A stretch of DNA of 64,000 nt from Quatrionicoccus australiensis (GCF_020510425.1 NZ_JAHBAH010000001.1:496001-560000); one strand, 5' to 3'; counted from the stretch's first letter, positions 23,510 to 33,419 are shown. Notes: generated from the sequence alone by a model not told the origin. Numbers and translations are program-made.

Positions 23510-25894
23510 TCAACTGCCCTGCTTGATCGCCAGCACCGCCTGGTTGCGCAAGGTGCGCAGCAGCGACAACTCCTTTTCCGGAATCGAAATCCCGCCCGGC
23601 TCGTCGCGATCGGCATAGATCAGCGCTACCGGTGCCCCCTTGATATTCAGCGGAAAGAGCACGAAGGAATGCGCCGGCACCGCCTTGCGGTACCAGTCGG
23701 GAATGCGCTCGGCGATTTTCGGATCGTTGATGTCGCTGATCAGGATATCGACGCCCTTCGAGGTCGCGGCATGAAAAATGTCCGGCGTAAAGCTGAGCGG
23801 AAAACGGAAAGCCTTGGCGACCTCGTTGGCCTCCGGCCCGAAACCGAAGCGCCCCTGCATACAGCCGGCCTTGGCATCGCGGATGCAGAGCACGACGCGC
23901 TTGAAGCCCATCGCCCGGTACATGGTTTCGAGGATGATGCGCAGGATGTCGTTGAGCTTGAAGCCGTCGACCAGGGTATTGCTGATGTCCTGGATGCCGG
24001 CGGTCAGGATGTCCTGCGCATCGATGGTCTGCGCGCCGGTATCTTCCGGATCGCCGGTCGCCAGCGACGAATTGTCATGCAGGATGGTCTGGCCCATGAA
24101 ATCCGTGCCATCTTGCCGGTCGACCGCTGCGCTTTCCTGGCCACCGTGCCGGGCAAATAGCTGCATCTGCTTGCCGAAGGTGGTCTGCTGCATGTTGAGA
24201 TGGATGATGCGGGCGAAGTCGGCAACCTCCTCGACGGCACGCTGCACGGTCTGCTGCAATTCCTGCTGGTCGAGCGACATGACATCGGCGAAGCGCGCCA
24301 TCGCCTTCTTCATTTCCCGATCACGCGCTTCCGGCGTCGCCTGGGCAATCACGTCGCACAGCTCGTTGGAGAAACCGGAAAGCACACGCAGGCGATCCTC
24401 CTGCGTCACCGGTTTTTTGACCAGGCCGCTCGGCAGCTTGCGCAGCGTACCGACGATGAGCGGCGGGAAGCCCCACTGGCGGGCAATCGCAATCCCCATG
24501 TCCTCGAAGGAGATGCCGAGCACCTGCAGGGCCGCGTTGTCTTCGCTGCAGTTTTTCTGGGCGATCACCCGGCGGATTTCGTCAGACTCTTCGGGGAAGT
24601 AGAACTGCGACAGCAAACGCCCCAGGCTGTGGAACAGCGAGCAGATGAAGGTCTGTTCCAGATCGCGCATCTGCGCCGCGGCACTGATGTCCTTGGCGAG
24701 AATCCCGGCCAGGTTGGCGCGCAGGAAGTCTTCCTTCAACTGGTTGGCGTTGGCCTTGTTCTGCAGGTGCTCGAAGAGCAGCACGGTAATCGCGATATTG
24801 CGTACCGCCTCGAAGCCGAGCACGATCACCGCGCGCGACACGGTGCTGATGCTGCCGCCGCCGGCCGGCCGGAAATAGGCCGAATTGACCAGGCGCAGCA
24901 GCTTGTTGGTCAGCGCAAAATCCTTGAGGATGGAATTGGACAGCTTGTTGATGCTCTCCGTCTCGCTGTTGGCGATCTTGTTGATCGCGCTGACCGATTC
25001 CGACAGTGCCGGAAAGTCGCTCTTGTGGCGCATGCGACGGAGCAGGAAATCGATCGTCGACTGCTTGCCCTCGCCACTTGCCGCAGCGTCGTCCTCGGGT
25101 GACAGATAGTTGTCGAGTGCCTCGGCCAGTTGCACCGCCGTCTGGTAGCGGACTTGCGGATCGCGCGCCAGCGCCTTGTACAAAATGCTGCCCAGGCGCT
25201 CGTCGACCGTTACGCTGCCGGGCAGACGCTGGTCTTCGCTGGCGATGCGGTGCATCACCTGGTAAATGTTGCTGCCCTCGACGGCACGCCGTCCGGCCAG
25301 CATTTCAAACAGGATCAGGCCGGCGGCAAAGACATCCGAGCGTTCGCTGATTTCGCGCTTGTCGATGTACTCCGGCGCCATGTAGGCCGGCGTGCCGGTG
25401 TACTCCTCCTTGCCAGCGTCCGGCGCATCGACCCGCGCCGCGATGCCGAAATCCATGACCCGCGCCATGCCATTCTCGTCGAGCAGGATATTCGACGGCT
25501 TCAGGTCGCGGTGGATGATGCCCATGGCGTGCGCGTGCGCGACCGCATCGAGAATCGGCCGCAAAAGGGTGACCGCCTTGACCGGCGACAGCGCACCGCT
25601 GTCGCGCAGGAATTCAGCCAGATTCTTGCCCGGCACGTACTCGAACACCAGGTAGAGATCGCCGCCTTCTTCGCCCGCCTCGAAGATCGGCACGATATTC
25701 GGGTGGCGCAGCTTGCCGACCATGCGCGCCTCGTCGAGCAGGACGCGATTCTGCGCCGGATCGGAACGACCGAAATGCAGCGTCTTGATGGCGATCTCGC
25801 GCTGCAGCTGCGGATCAAAGCCGAGATAGACCGTGCTCTGGGCGCCGCGCCCGAGCTCGCCACGCACCTCGAAACGACCGATACGCCGGGTCAT
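23510..25894 (-). CDS. Ser/Thr protein kinase fused to HDOD and GAF domains
   Basis: This 794-residue cytoplasmic protein begins with a complete eukaryotic-type kinase (about residues 7-265). It has the glycine loop GELGRGAQST, Lys in IAIKTLHF, catalytic HRDLKPSN, DFG in VMDFGIAAR and the APE-like AYMAPEY. An HDOD domain follows (about 290-500: SILKDFALTNKLLRLVNSAYF, VIVLGFEAVRNIAITVLLFEHL), then a GAF domain at the C terminus (about 640-790, ILRIILETMYRAMGFKRVVLCI). All kinase catalytic residues are present, so it should be active; HDOD domains in signalling proteins act as regulatory scaffolds. Its start overlaps the DUF3293 stop by 4 bp, and it is the last gene of a four-gene operon. Substrates are unknown. 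Confidence 0.93.
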   Translation of the reverse strand: MTRRIGRFEVRGELGRGAQSTVYLGFDPQLQREIAIKTLHFGRSDPAQNRVLLDEARMVGKLRHPNIVPIFEAGEEGGDLYLVFEYVPGKNLAEFLRDSGALSPVKAVTLLRPILDAVAHAHAMGIIHRDLKPSNILLDENGMARVMDFGIAARVDAPDAGKEEYTGTPAYMAPEYIDKREISERSDVFAAGLILFEMLAGRRAVEGSNIYQVMHRIASEDQRLPGSVTVDERLGSILYKALARDPQVRYQTAVQLAEALDNYLSPEDDAAASGEGKQSTIDFLLRRMRHKSDFPALSESVSAINKIANSETESINKLSNSILKDFALTNKLLRLVNSAYFRPAGGGSISTVSRAVIVLGFEAVRNIAITVLLFEHLQNKANANQLKEDFLRANLAGILAKDISAAAQMRDLEQTFICSLFHSLGRLLSQFYFPEESDEIRRVIAQKNCSEDNAALQVLGISFEDMGIAIARQWGFPPLIVGTLRKLPSGLVKKPVTQEDRLRVLSGFSNELCDVIAQATPEARDREMKKAMARFADVMSLDQQELQQTVQRAVEEVADFARIIHLNMQQTTFGKQMQLFARHGGQESAAVDRQDGTDFMGQTILHDNSSLATGDPEDTGAQTIDAQDILTAGIQDISNTLVDGFKLNDILRIILETMYRAMGFKRVVLCIRDAKAGCMQGRFGFGPEANEVAKAFRFPLSFTPDIFHAATSKGVDILISDINDPKIAERIPDWYRKAVPAHSFVLFPLNIKGAPVALIYADRDEPGGISIPEKELSLLRTLRNQAVLAIKQGS

Positions 25895-26316
25895 TCCGTC
25901 TCGATCCAGAGCAGCTGAGCGACGCCATCGGCCGTACCGAAAACGATGGCATTCTGACCAAAATCCTCGGCCAGCGCGCAGGCATCCTCGGCGGCGATAT
26001 CGGCGATGAAACAGCTTTCCTCGGCCGGCCAGGCGGTATCATCGGCCACATTCTCGCCGGCATAGGGTTCGTAATTACCTTCGATCAGCGCACATTCGAG
26101 TTCCGCCTGGCGCTCGGCATTTTGTGCCGCCACGACCGGTTGACCGCCCGGATTGTGCGCCGTGATGATCGCGAACTCCTTGTAGCCGCCGGTTTCCAGC
26201 CAGCAACGCAGGGTTTCGCACGGTTGACCGATGCGCAGCTCGCAAATGCCGCCCGGCAGGAATACCCGGTAAGTCGTCGCCTTGTAGAGCGCTTCAAGTT
26301 CAGTCGTCTTCGCCAT
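25891..26316 (-). CDS. DUF3293-type small protein
   Basis: This 141-residue soluble acidic protein has no signal peptide or membrane helix. It opens with ALYKATTYRVFLPGG and carries IGQPCETL and FAIITAHNPGG, which resemble the uncharacterised DUF3293 family. I assign it on this pattern alone. It overlaps the end of rmuC by 17 bp and the start of the kinase by 4 bp, so it is translationally coupled to both. No catalytic motif is evident and function is unknown. Confidence 0.75.
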   Translation of the reverse strand: MAKTTELEALYKATTYRVFLPGGICELRIGQPCETLRCWLETGGYKEFAIITAHNPGGQPVVAAQNAERQAELECALIEGNYEPYAGENVADDTAWPAEESCFIADIAAEDACALAEDFGQNAIVFGTADGVAQLLWIETE

Positions 26317-27634
26317 CCAGATCCACCACCCCGATCAATTGTTCTGATTCTGCCACCGGCAGCGCTTCCACGTCCCTGAGCTTGCGCGTCAGTTGCCGCG
26401 TCCGCGTTTCTGCCTTGCTGATGCTGTTGCTCGCTTCGTCGAGCTTCTTTTTCGTATGCGCCAGCGCCTCGCCGAACTTGCCGAATTCCGTCTTGACCGC
26501 ACCGAGCACGGCCCAGACCTCGGCCGAGCGCTGTTCGATGGCCAGCGTGCGAAAGCCCATCTGCAGGCTGTTGAGCATGGCCGCCAGCGTCGTCGGCCCG
26601 GTCAGACTGACCCGGAAATCGCGCTGCAGGGTTTCGGCCAGGCCGGGTCGGCGCAGCGCCTCGGCGTAAAGTCCCTCGAGCGGCAGGTAGAGCAGCGCAA
26701 AATCCGTGGTGTGCGGTGGCGCCACGTATTTTTCGTGAATGCTTTTCGCCTCCGCCTTCAGGCGCAGCTCGATCGCCCGCGCCGCCTCTTCGACCGCGAG
26801 CGGCTCGCCGCGTTCCTGCGCATCGAGCAGGCGCTGGTAATCCTCGATCGGGTACTTGGCGTCGATCGGCAACCAGACAACGGCGCCATCGCCGCGCCCG
26901 GGCAGGCGGATGGCAAAATCGACACGCTCGTTGCTGCCCGGCCGGGTCGCGACATTGGCGGCAAACTGTTCGGCGGTCAGCAATTGTTCGAGCAAGGCGG
27001 CCAACTGCACCTCACCCCAGGTGCCACGGCTCTTGACGTTGGTCAGCACGCGTTTCAGATCGCCGACGCCGGCCGCCAGGGTCTGCATTTCGCCAAGCCC
27101 GCGATGCACCTGTTCGAGACGCTCGCTGACCAGCTTGAAGGATTCGCCGAGGCGCTGTTCGAGCGTCGCGTGCAGCTTCTCGTCGACGGTGCGGCGCATT
27201 TCCTCGAGTTTGGCCGCATTGTCGGCCTGGATGGCGGTCAACCGTCCCTCGACAGCCATTTTCAGGCGCTCGAAACGCTCATCCAGCCCCAGCGAAAAAC
27301 GGTTCAGTTCGCGCGCAAAAGCTTCCAGGCGCTCGGCCTGGGCGCTGCCGAACTGGCTGACCTGGGTGCCCAGCGCCTGACCGAGCAGGGTCGAGGATTG
27401 CGCCCTTTCCTCGCGGTCGCGAAACGCCTCCTCGGCATCCTCGCGCCGGCCCCTCGCCAGCTCTTCGCGCAACTCGCGCTCGAGCCGGGCCATGCCCTTT
27501 TCCTGGCTTTCGCGCAATTCGCGCAAACGCAATTCGTCATCCGGACGCCGATTGCCGCGCAACAGCAGCGCCACCTGCAGCAGGATGACGACGGCCACGC
27601 CAACCAGCATGGCCGGGCCGAACAACTCAGTCAT
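26300..27634 (-). CDS. rmuC: DNA recombination protein RmuC
   Basis: This 444-residue protein is anchored by one N-terminal helix (MLVGVAVVILLQVALLL). A long coiled-coil region (about residues 35-200, rich in Glu/Arg/Leu) follows, then the RmuC nuclease-like core with GTWGEVQLAALLEQLL, DFAIRLPG, LPIDAKYPIEDYQRLL and TDFALLYLPLEGLYAEALRR. The D-(x)-DAKYP block is the predicted PD-(D/E)XK-like active site. Family members limit DNA rearrangements. It lies 5 bp after the DUF748 gene and overlaps the next gene, so it is inside a four-gene operon. Confidence 0.95.
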   Translation of the reverse strand: MTELFGPAMLVGVAVVILLQVALLLRGNRRPDDELRLRELRESQEKGMARLERELREELARGRREDAEEAFRDREERAQSSTLLGQALGTQVSQFGSAQAERLEAFARELNRFSLGLDERFERLKMAVEGRLTAIQADNAAKLEEMRRTVDEKLHATLEQRLGESFKLVSERLEQVHRGLGEMQTLAAGVGDLKRVLTNVKSRGTWGEVQLAALLEQLLTAEQFAANVATRPGSNERVDFAIRLPGRGDGAVVWLPIDAKYPIEDYQRLLDAQERGEPLAVEEAARAIELRLKAEAKSIHEKYVAPPHTTDFALLYLPLEGLYAEALRRPGLAETLQRDFRVSLTGPTTLAAMLNSLQMGFRTLAIEQRSAEVWAVLGAVKTEFGKFGEALAHTKKKLDEASNSISKAETRTRQLTRKLRDVEALPVAESEQLIGVVDLDGEDD

Positions 27635-27639
27635 GAGGA

Positions 27640-30600
27640 CTAACGCAGCGAGAAATCGACACGGTGGGCCTTGCCCTTTTCATCGGCCACTGTCTTCGGC
27701 GGCAGCAGGAAGATGCGCTCGACCGGCACCTTGCCGTTGTCGACCAGCCAGCCCTGTACCGCTTCGGCACGCCGCGCGGCGAGCGCCTTGATGTCGTCGT
27801 CGGTGGCCGGCAGGTTGGTCAGCATCAGCTTTTCCATTTCCTCAACCGGCAGATCCTTCTGCAAACCAACCATGTTGCGCGGTTTCGGAAACTTGGCTTC
27901 CTTGTAGGCGCGCGTCAGGTAGGTCTTGTACTCTTCCGGCGCGATTTCGATACTCTCCAGCGACTCGCCCTCACCCTTCTTCTTCAGTGTGTCCTTGGCC
28001 TTTTCCGCCTTCATCGCACGCTCGATGGCGACGCGCTTGATGCCTTCCTTGTCGGCTTCGGGATCGGCACGACCGGTAATTTCCAGCTTCAGCGCGGCAC
28101 GCTCGGTCAACGCCTTGGACAAGGCTTCCAGCTTTTTGCCGGCAACTTCGTTGAGCGCAGCACGGCCGGGTGCGAACTCGACATTGGAAAGCTCTTCGCC
28201 ACCGCCGAACATCGAGCCGAGCAACGCAAACGGCGAGGTCACGGCCTTGACGAAGAGATTGACGATGACCTTGACGACCAGGCCGCCGACCGAGAACTGC
28301 GGGTCGTCGAGTGAGCCGGAAATCGGCAGGTTGAGGTCGATCTCGCCGCGATTGTTCTTCAACAAGGAGATCGCCAGATTCACCGGCAGCTTGGTCGCAT
28401 CCGGACTATCGACCTTGTCGCCGAAGGTGAACTGGTCGATGAACAGCTTGTTGTCGGCATTGAGCTGGTTGTTTTCCAGCTTGTAGGCGAGGTTCAGCGA
28501 CAACTTGCCCTTCTCGATGTTGTAGCCGGCGTACTTGCCGGCATAGGGCGAGAAGGCGACCAGGTCGACACCGGTGATATCGGTCTTGATATCGAGATAG
28601 GACTTGGCCGCCAGCGGGTTCAGCTTGCCGACGATGCTGACCGGCGCCGAATTGGCGTAGCTGCCGCGCAAGTCGAGGTCAGCCACGGTATCGGCCGCCG
28701 ACGACAGGCCGGTGACGCGCCCGCCCAGCTTGGTGATATTGACCGTGTAATTCGGCTTGACGAAGAAGTCCGAGAAATTGACCGTGCCGTTTTGCAGCGT
28801 GATCTTGGCGATCTTGATCGGCACCGGCGGCTTGGCCGGTTCGACCGCTTTCACCTCGGCCGCCTTGTTCGCTGCCGTCGGCGCCGGCGCAGCGGCCTGC
28901 GTCGTGGCCGGCGTTTCGCCTTCCGGCTTCTTGACGATGTCCTGAACGTTGAGACGCCCGGCCTGGTTGAGGATCAACTTGGAATAGAAATCCGCCAGGG
29001 CGATCTCACCGACATTGATCGTCATCGGCTGCAGACGGAAATCAATGCCCCCCAGATAGAGCGATTTCCACTTCAGGAAATCGGCACTGTTTGCCTTGTC
29101 GACCGCCAGGAAATCACCCAGCGTCACCGAACCCTTGTAGCCGGCCTTGAAGGTGCCATCCTTCTCGATCAGGGCCGTTGCCTCGCCCTTGTTCGACACC
29201 TGGCCACGCGTCAGCGCAATATTGAGGAACTGGCCGAAGTAAGGCTCGAGCGGCATCACCGGAATGGCCTGCGTCTCGATCTTCAGGGCGGCATTGAGCG
29301 GCATGACCTGCAGGCTGCCATCGACCTTGAGGCTGCCCTTCTTGTTGATCTTGCCCTGCAGCGCCAGCTTGCCCTGTTTGTTCGGCTCATTGGTCAGGTT
29401 TTCGCCATGCAGGCTGAAACCCTCCAACTCCTGTACGGCCGCCGGACTGGTCGACTTGTCCTCGAAATGGAAGGCAAGATCCTCGATATTGAGCTTGGCG
29501 ACATTGCCGATCCATGGCTTTTCATCCTTCGCCTTGGCATCGGTGGCACGAATCGTCTTCAGCACCGGCGAGCTGACCCACTCGATCTGCCCTTCCTTGT
29601 TGCGCAGCATGCGGGCGCGCGTCTGGCTGTTGGTCACCTCGGCAATATCGATGCGATGCGCGGCGAGATCGACCTGCACGCCTTTGATCTGCATTTTCTC
29701 GACCCGGAAGCGTTCGCCAAGATCGACCTGATAGCTGACATCGCTGATTTCAATCGGCTCGGTAAGCTTGCTGTCGAGTTTGCCGACCACGACATTCAGC
29801 GCGCGTACTTCGCCCGCCACCGGGGTCAGTTTGGAATCGTCCTTCCAGCGCAGCAGGCCGTTGCTCAGTGCGAACTCGCCGAGCGACCACGCCAGCGCGC
29901 CAGCCGCCGGCGCCGGCTCGGCCGGTTTGACCTCCGCTCCCTTGGCCGCCGGCTTGCTCATCTTGTCCGCCAGCATCAGGACATTCAGTTCGCCCTGGCG
30001 ATTGACCGACAGGCTGGCATCCAGCCCGTCGAGAGCCACCCGCTTGACGGCAAATTTGCGGTTGATCAGGTCGGCGTTTTCCAGGTCGACATCGAGACGC
30101 TTCCAGCCGAGCAGGGGCTGGCCGTTGCTTTCGGACAAGGCCAGCCCGGAGAGATGCGCACTGCCGATGACGCTGAGCGAAAACACCTGGTCCGCGACTT
30201 CCTTGAAAACCACCTTCAGTTCGGAATCGAGCGTACCGGCGCCGAGACGCAGCGGCAGGCTCTCCGGCAAGTAGGGCTGCAGGCCGGCCAGGTCAAAGCG
30301 GTCGACATCGAGATCAAGCTCGCTTTCGTGATTGCCGGAAAAAGGCTTGCTGTGCCCCTTCAGGGCGACAACCGAGCCGTTGATATTGGCCGAAAAGCTC
30401 GGCTCGACCAGGGCTTCGGCCTGATAGGGCAAGCTGGAAACAAAAGGCACGCCCAGATTCAGGTCACTGATGGTGTGTACCTTGCCCTTGGGCTGGTCGT
30501 CGAACACGATCTTGCCGTTGGCGACCTGGATATTGTTCAGCGAAAAGCGCGGCGTCCCGGTATCCGGCTCATCCTTCGGCTTCATCCACTCATCGAGCAG

Positions 30601-31020
30601 ATCCGAAATGTCGTAACGCCCGTCCGCCAGGCGCGCCACGGCGACGCGCGGTCCCTGCAGACGAATCTCGTCTACGACCGCGGCGAACTTGAAAATGGAC
30701 GCCGTCGACAAATTGACGAACAACTCGTCAAAGCCGAAGACTTCCTTGCCGCCGTCAGCCTTGATCGCCAGACCCTGCACCCGCGCCGACAGGGCAAAGG
30801 GATTGATGGATATTGTTTCAATACTGACTTCGCGGTGCAGTTCCTTGGAAAGCTGCGACAAAAGCACGGATTTCAGCAAGGGCGGCGCGGCGAAAAAGCC
30901 GAACAGGCCAAAAACCACCACGACAATGGCCGTCCATTTACCGAACCGGCGGGCCTTGGGCGAGGCAAGAACCTCCTTGGCTCGCGCTGCCGTCAATTTG
31001 TTATCAATTTGTTGCGCCAT
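27640..31020 (-). CDS. DUF748 (AsmA-superfamily) envelope protein
   Basis: This 1126-residue protein has a single N-terminal membrane anchor (about residues 29-52: WTAIVVVVFGLFGFFAAPPLL), with the bulk predicted in the periplasm. The start REVSIETISINPFALSARVQGLAI is the signature of DUF748. Long beta-rich AsmA-like repeats follow, with a low-complexity Ala/Pro/Lys linker near the middle (ATTQAAAPAPTAANKAA). The C terminus has an OmpA-like remnant (EFAPGRAALNEVAGKKLEALSKAL...ITGRADPE) and a short all-helical tail. AsmA-family proteins are implicated in lipid transport between membranes; the role of this one is not known. It is the first gene of the operon DUF748-rmuC-DUF3293-kinase. Confidence 0.9.
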   Translation of the reverse strand: MAQQIDNKLTAARAKEVLASPKARRFGKWTAIVVVVFGLFGFFAAPPLLKSVLLSQLSKELHREVSIETISINPFALSARVQGLAIKADGGKEVFGFDELFVNLSTASIFKFAAVVDEIRLQGPRVAVARLADGRYDISDLLDEWMKPKDEPDTGTPRFSLNNIQVANGKIVFDDQPKGKVHTISDLNLGVPFVSSLPYQAEALVEPSFSANINGSVVALKGHSKPFSGNHESELDLDVDRFDLAGLQPYLPESLPLRLGAGTLDSELKVVFKEVADQVFSLSVIGSAHLSGLALSESNGQPLLGWKRLDVDLENADLINRKFAVKRVALDGLDASLSVNRQGELNVLMLADKMSKPAAKGAEVKPAEPAPAAGALAWSLGEFALSNGLLRWKDDSKLTPVAGEVRALNVVVGKLDSKLTEPIEISDVSYQVDLGERFRVEKMQIKGVQVDLAAHRIDIAEVTNSQTRARMLRNKEGQIEWVSSPVLKTIRATDAKAKDEKPWIGNVAKLNIEDLAFHFEDKSTSPAAVQELEGFSLHGENLTNEPNKQGKLALQGKINKKGSLKVDGSLQVMPLNAALKIETQAIPVMPLEPYFGQFLNIALTRGQVSNKGEATALIEKDGTFKAGYKGSVTLGDFLAVDKANSADFLKWKSLYLGGIDFRLQPMTINVGEIALADFYSKLILNQAGRLNVQDIVKKPEGETPATTQAAAPAPTAANKAAEVKAVEPAKPPVPIKIAKITLQNGTVNFSDFFVKPNYTVNITKLGGRVTGLSSAADTVADLDLRGSYANSAPVSIVGKLNPLAAKSYLDIKTDITGVDLVAFSPYAGKYAGYNIEKGKLSLNLAYKLENNQLNADNKLFIDQFTFGDKVDSPDATKLPVNLAISLLKNNRGEIDLNLPISGSLDDPQFSVGGLVVKVIVNLFVKAVTSPFALLGSMFGGGEELSNVEFAPGRAALNEVAGKKLEALSKALTERAALKLEITGRADPEADKEGIKRVAIERAMKAEKAKDTLKKKGEGESLESIEIAPEEYKTYLTRAYKEAKFPKPRNMVGLQKDLPVEEMEKLMLTNLPATDDDIKALAARRAEAVQGWLVDNGKVPVERIFLLPPKTVADEKGKAHRVDFSLR

Positions 31021-31092
31021 GGTAATCTTCCATCCGACGTTATTTCCTTCGAATTTAGCACATTGGACCGCCCGAAACGGCGGTAAACACTC

Positions 31093-31512
31093 ATGAAATG
31101 CTTGGTCAATCTACTCAGGGAAATCGGCGCCGAGCTTAAAAGCATCATTGCCCAGTTCAAGCGCGGCGAAACCTGGCTTACGCTCGGACTGATTGCCGGC
31201 TTTGGTCTCCTGACCTATGCCGTCAGCCGCTTTGCCTTCAAGACCGATTCCGTGCTCATGCAACTGCGCTTCACGGTCAGCGCCTGCCGCCAACTGAGCA
31301 ACGGCCCGATCATTTTCCTGTTCAGCGGCATGATTTTCTTCCTGCTCGCGGTTGTCGTGACTTTTGGCGAATTTCAGCGCTACTTCACCTGCAAGCAGCA
31401 CCATGCAGCCTATGAAGCACGCGGCGCCCTGATCTACGCGATCTGCTGGTGCATCGTCGCGATCAGCATATCCGGTGGCGGATTGCTGTTCTTCAACAGT
31501 TATTGCCGTTAG
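31093..31512 (+). CDS. Small membrane protein of unknown function
   Basis: This 139-residue protein has three predicted membrane helices: TLGLIAGFGLLTYAVS (about 30-47), IIFLFSGMIFFLLAVVVTF (about 74-93) and IYAICWCIVAISISGGGLLFF (about 115-135). The N terminus is amphipathic and contains five Lys/Arg. It diverges from the DUF748 operon across a 72-bp gap and lies 28 bp before the REC-GGDEF gene, so it may share that transcript. I do not recognise the family. Confidence 0.65.
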   Translation: MKCLVNLLREIGAELKSIIAQFKRGETWLTLGLIAGFGLLTYAVSRFAFKTDSVLMQLRFTVSACRQLSNGPIIFLFSGMIFFLLAVVVTFGEFQRYFTCKQHHAAYEARGALIYAICWCIVAISISGGGLLFFNSYCR

Positions 31513-31540
31513 ACTGCAACGTTCCTGACGTTCGCCTGCC

Positions 31541-32491
31541 ATGAAAATTCTCATTGTCGAAGACACCCACAGCAGCCTGCTGATCATTACGCAATACGTT
31601 CAGCGTTTTGGTGCGACGGCTGTCCAGGCCGACAACGGCGAGCGGGCCATCGAGGTATTCCAGGCCGAGCGGCCGGACATGGTGCTGCTTGACGTGATTC
31701 TTCCCGACATCGATGGGTTTGCCGTCGCCCAGCGCATCCGCGGCCTCGAGGAAAACGGCAACTGGACACCGATCATCTTTCTCTCCTCCCTCGACAAGGA
31801 CGAGGATATCGAGAAAGGCATCGCCGCCGGCGGCGACGACTACCTGACCAAGCCGATCAGCGAAGTCGTGCTCGGCGCCAAGATTCGCGCCATGCAACGC
31901 ATCATCCAGATGCGCACCTCTCTGGTCGTACTTGCCCGCAAGCTTGACATTGCCAACCAGGAGCTGATGCGCCTCTCCGCCCGCGACGGACTGACCGGCA
32001 TTCCGAATCGGCGCCTGTTCGACGAATACATCGCACGCGAATGGCGGCGCGCCCGCCGTGGTTCGACAAGCATGGCGCTGCTGATGTGCGACGTCGATCA
32101 TTTCAAACGCTATAACGACACCTACGGCCACCAGGCCGGAGACGACTGCCTGCGCCAGGTAGCCAACGCCATCCAGCGCTGCATGGAACGCGCCGCCGAT
32201 GTCGTCGCCCGCTACGGCGGCGAGGAGTTTGCCGTCGTCCTGCCGGAAACCCAGATCGGTGGCGCACTGTTCATGGCCGAAAAAATCCGGCATGCCATCC
32301 ACGCGCTGCATATTCCACACAGCGACTCGCCATTCGGCCATGTCACCCTGAGCATCGGCATTGCTGCCGCCACGCCGGGCGACAGCGACGAGTTCGAGCA
32401 ACTGATCGAAGCTGCCGACCAGGCGCTTTACCACGCCAAGGACGACGGCCGCGACCGGGTCGGCCGCCCTGCCCTGACCGCCAGCCACTGA
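31541..32491 (+). CDS. Response regulator with diguanylate cyclase output (REC-GGDEF)
   Basis: This 316-residue soluble protein opens with a receiver domain (MKILIVEDTHSSLL, phospho-acceptor in MVLLDVILPDIDG, conserved Lys in DDYLTKPIS). A short helical linker follows, then a GGDEF domain from about residue 145 (LSARDGLTGIPNRRLFDEYI). The active site RYGGEEFAVVLPE is intact and the LLMCDVDHFKRYNDTYGH block binds metal and nucleotide. No upstream RxxD inhibitory site is evident. It is predicted to make c-di-GMP when its receiver is phosphorylated. A CheY-like gene follows 4 bp downstream. Confidence 0.95.
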   Translation: MKILIVEDTHSSLLIITQYVQRFGATAVQADNGERAIEVFQAERPDMVLLDVILPDIDGFAVAQRIRGLEENGNWTPIIFLSSLDKDEDIEKGIAAGGDDYLTKPISEVVLGAKIRAMQRIIQMRTSLVVLARKLDIANQELMRLSARDGLTGIPNRRLFDEYIAREWRRARRGSTSMALLMCDVDHFKRYNDTYGHQAGDDCLRQVANAIQRCMERAADVVARYGGEEFAVVLPETQIGGALFMAEKIRHAIHALHIPHSDSPFGHVTLSIGIAAATPGDSDEFEQLIEAADQALYHAKDDGRDRVGRPALTASH

Positions 32492-32495
32492 GACC

Positions 32496-32888
32496 ATGGC
32501 CAGAAAACGCACCTCCATCATGATTGTCGACGACAACGACATGATGCGCAGCATCCTGCGCGCCATGCTGCGCGGCGAAGAATACGAAGTCGTCGGCGAA
32601 GCCCGCAACGGCGCCATCGCGGTCGACATGGCCGATCGCCTGAAACCGGACATCGTCTGCCTCGACGTCATGATGCCGGAAAAGGACGGTCTCGAAGCCC
32701 TCGCCGAAATCAAGGCGGCCCGCCCGGAAACCGCCATCGTGATGATCACCAGCAACGCCGACCCGGACACCGTCCAGGAGTCGATCATGGGCGGCGCCAG
32801 CGGTTTCATCGTCAAACCCTTCAACGCTGCCCGCGTGCTCGACACCCTCGAAAAAGTCGTCGGCCGCCTCGCCCAGAAGAATCGCTGA
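32496..32888 (+). CDS. Single-domain response regulator (CheY-like)
   Basis: This 130-residue stand-alone receiver has the acidic pocket in SIMIVDDNDMM, phospho-acceptor Asp in IVCLDVMMPEKDG, Thr/Ser in VMITSNADP and Lys in GFIVKPFN. It lies 4 bp after the REC-GGDEF gene and is surely co-transcribed. With no output domain it must work through protein contact, for instance with a partner kinase or the cyclase. Confidence 0.93.
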   Translation: MARKRTSIMIVDDNDMMRSILRAMLRGEEYEVVGEARNGAIAVDMADRLKPDIVCLDVMMPEKDGLEALAEIKAARPETAIVMITSNADPDTVQESIMGGASGFIVKPFNAARVLDTLEKVVGRLAQKNR

Positions 32889-32969
32889 ATCGGTGCCGTG
32901 CGGCATGTGCCGCCGGCCTCGGCGTGCGTGTTACTGTCCGGGCACGACCTGCCTTTCCGACCAGGAACC

Positions 32970-33419
32970 ATGAAAAAACACCAAGCATCCTGCCTGCTGC
33001 TCGCCGCGTTCTGCTGTGCCCCACTCCTCGCAACCGGCGCCGAGCATGCCCAGCCGGCCGCCAGGATCAGCGTCATCCTGAAAAACGTGCGCGACAGCAA
33101 CGGCATGCTGCGCGCCTCGCTCTATCGCACCCCGGAAAGTTTCCGCAAGGAGGTCCAGGCGCTGCAGGTAGTCAGCGTCGCCGCCGCCCCGGACGATGTC
33201 CGCCTCGTTTTCGACGGCCTCGCGGCGGGCAGTTACGCGATCATGGCCTATCACGATGAAAATTCGGACGGCAAACTCAATCTGCGTCTGGGCATGTTCC
33301 CGACCGAAGGTTATGGCCTGTCGAACAACCCCAAGGTCTTCGGACCGCCAAAGTTCGCCGACAGCGCCTTCGACCTGAAAGGCGACGAAGCCACGGTCGA
33401 GATCGAAATCAGTTACTAG
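32970..33419 (+). CDS. Secreted DUF2141 protein
   Basis: This 149-residue exported protein has signal peptide MKKHQASCLLLAAFCCAPLL with cleavage near ATGAEH. The mature part is one DUF2141 domain, an Ig-like beta sandwich with the family's NVRDSNGMLRASLY, GSYAIMAYHDENSDGKLN and EGYGLSNNPK blocks. I start it at ATG 32970, preceded by AGGAACC; an upstream in-frame Met at 32898 would put 24 unlikely residues before the signal peptide. It is convergent with gloB, and the stop codons overlap (33416-33419). Function is unknown. Confidence 0.88.
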   Translation: MKKHQASCLLLAAFCCAPLLATGAEHAQPAARISVILKNVRDSNGMLRASLYRTPESFRKEVQALQVVSVAAAPDDVRLVFDGLAAGSYAIMAYHDENSDGKLNLRLGMFPTEGYGLSNNPKVFGPPKFADSAFDLKGDEATVEIEISY

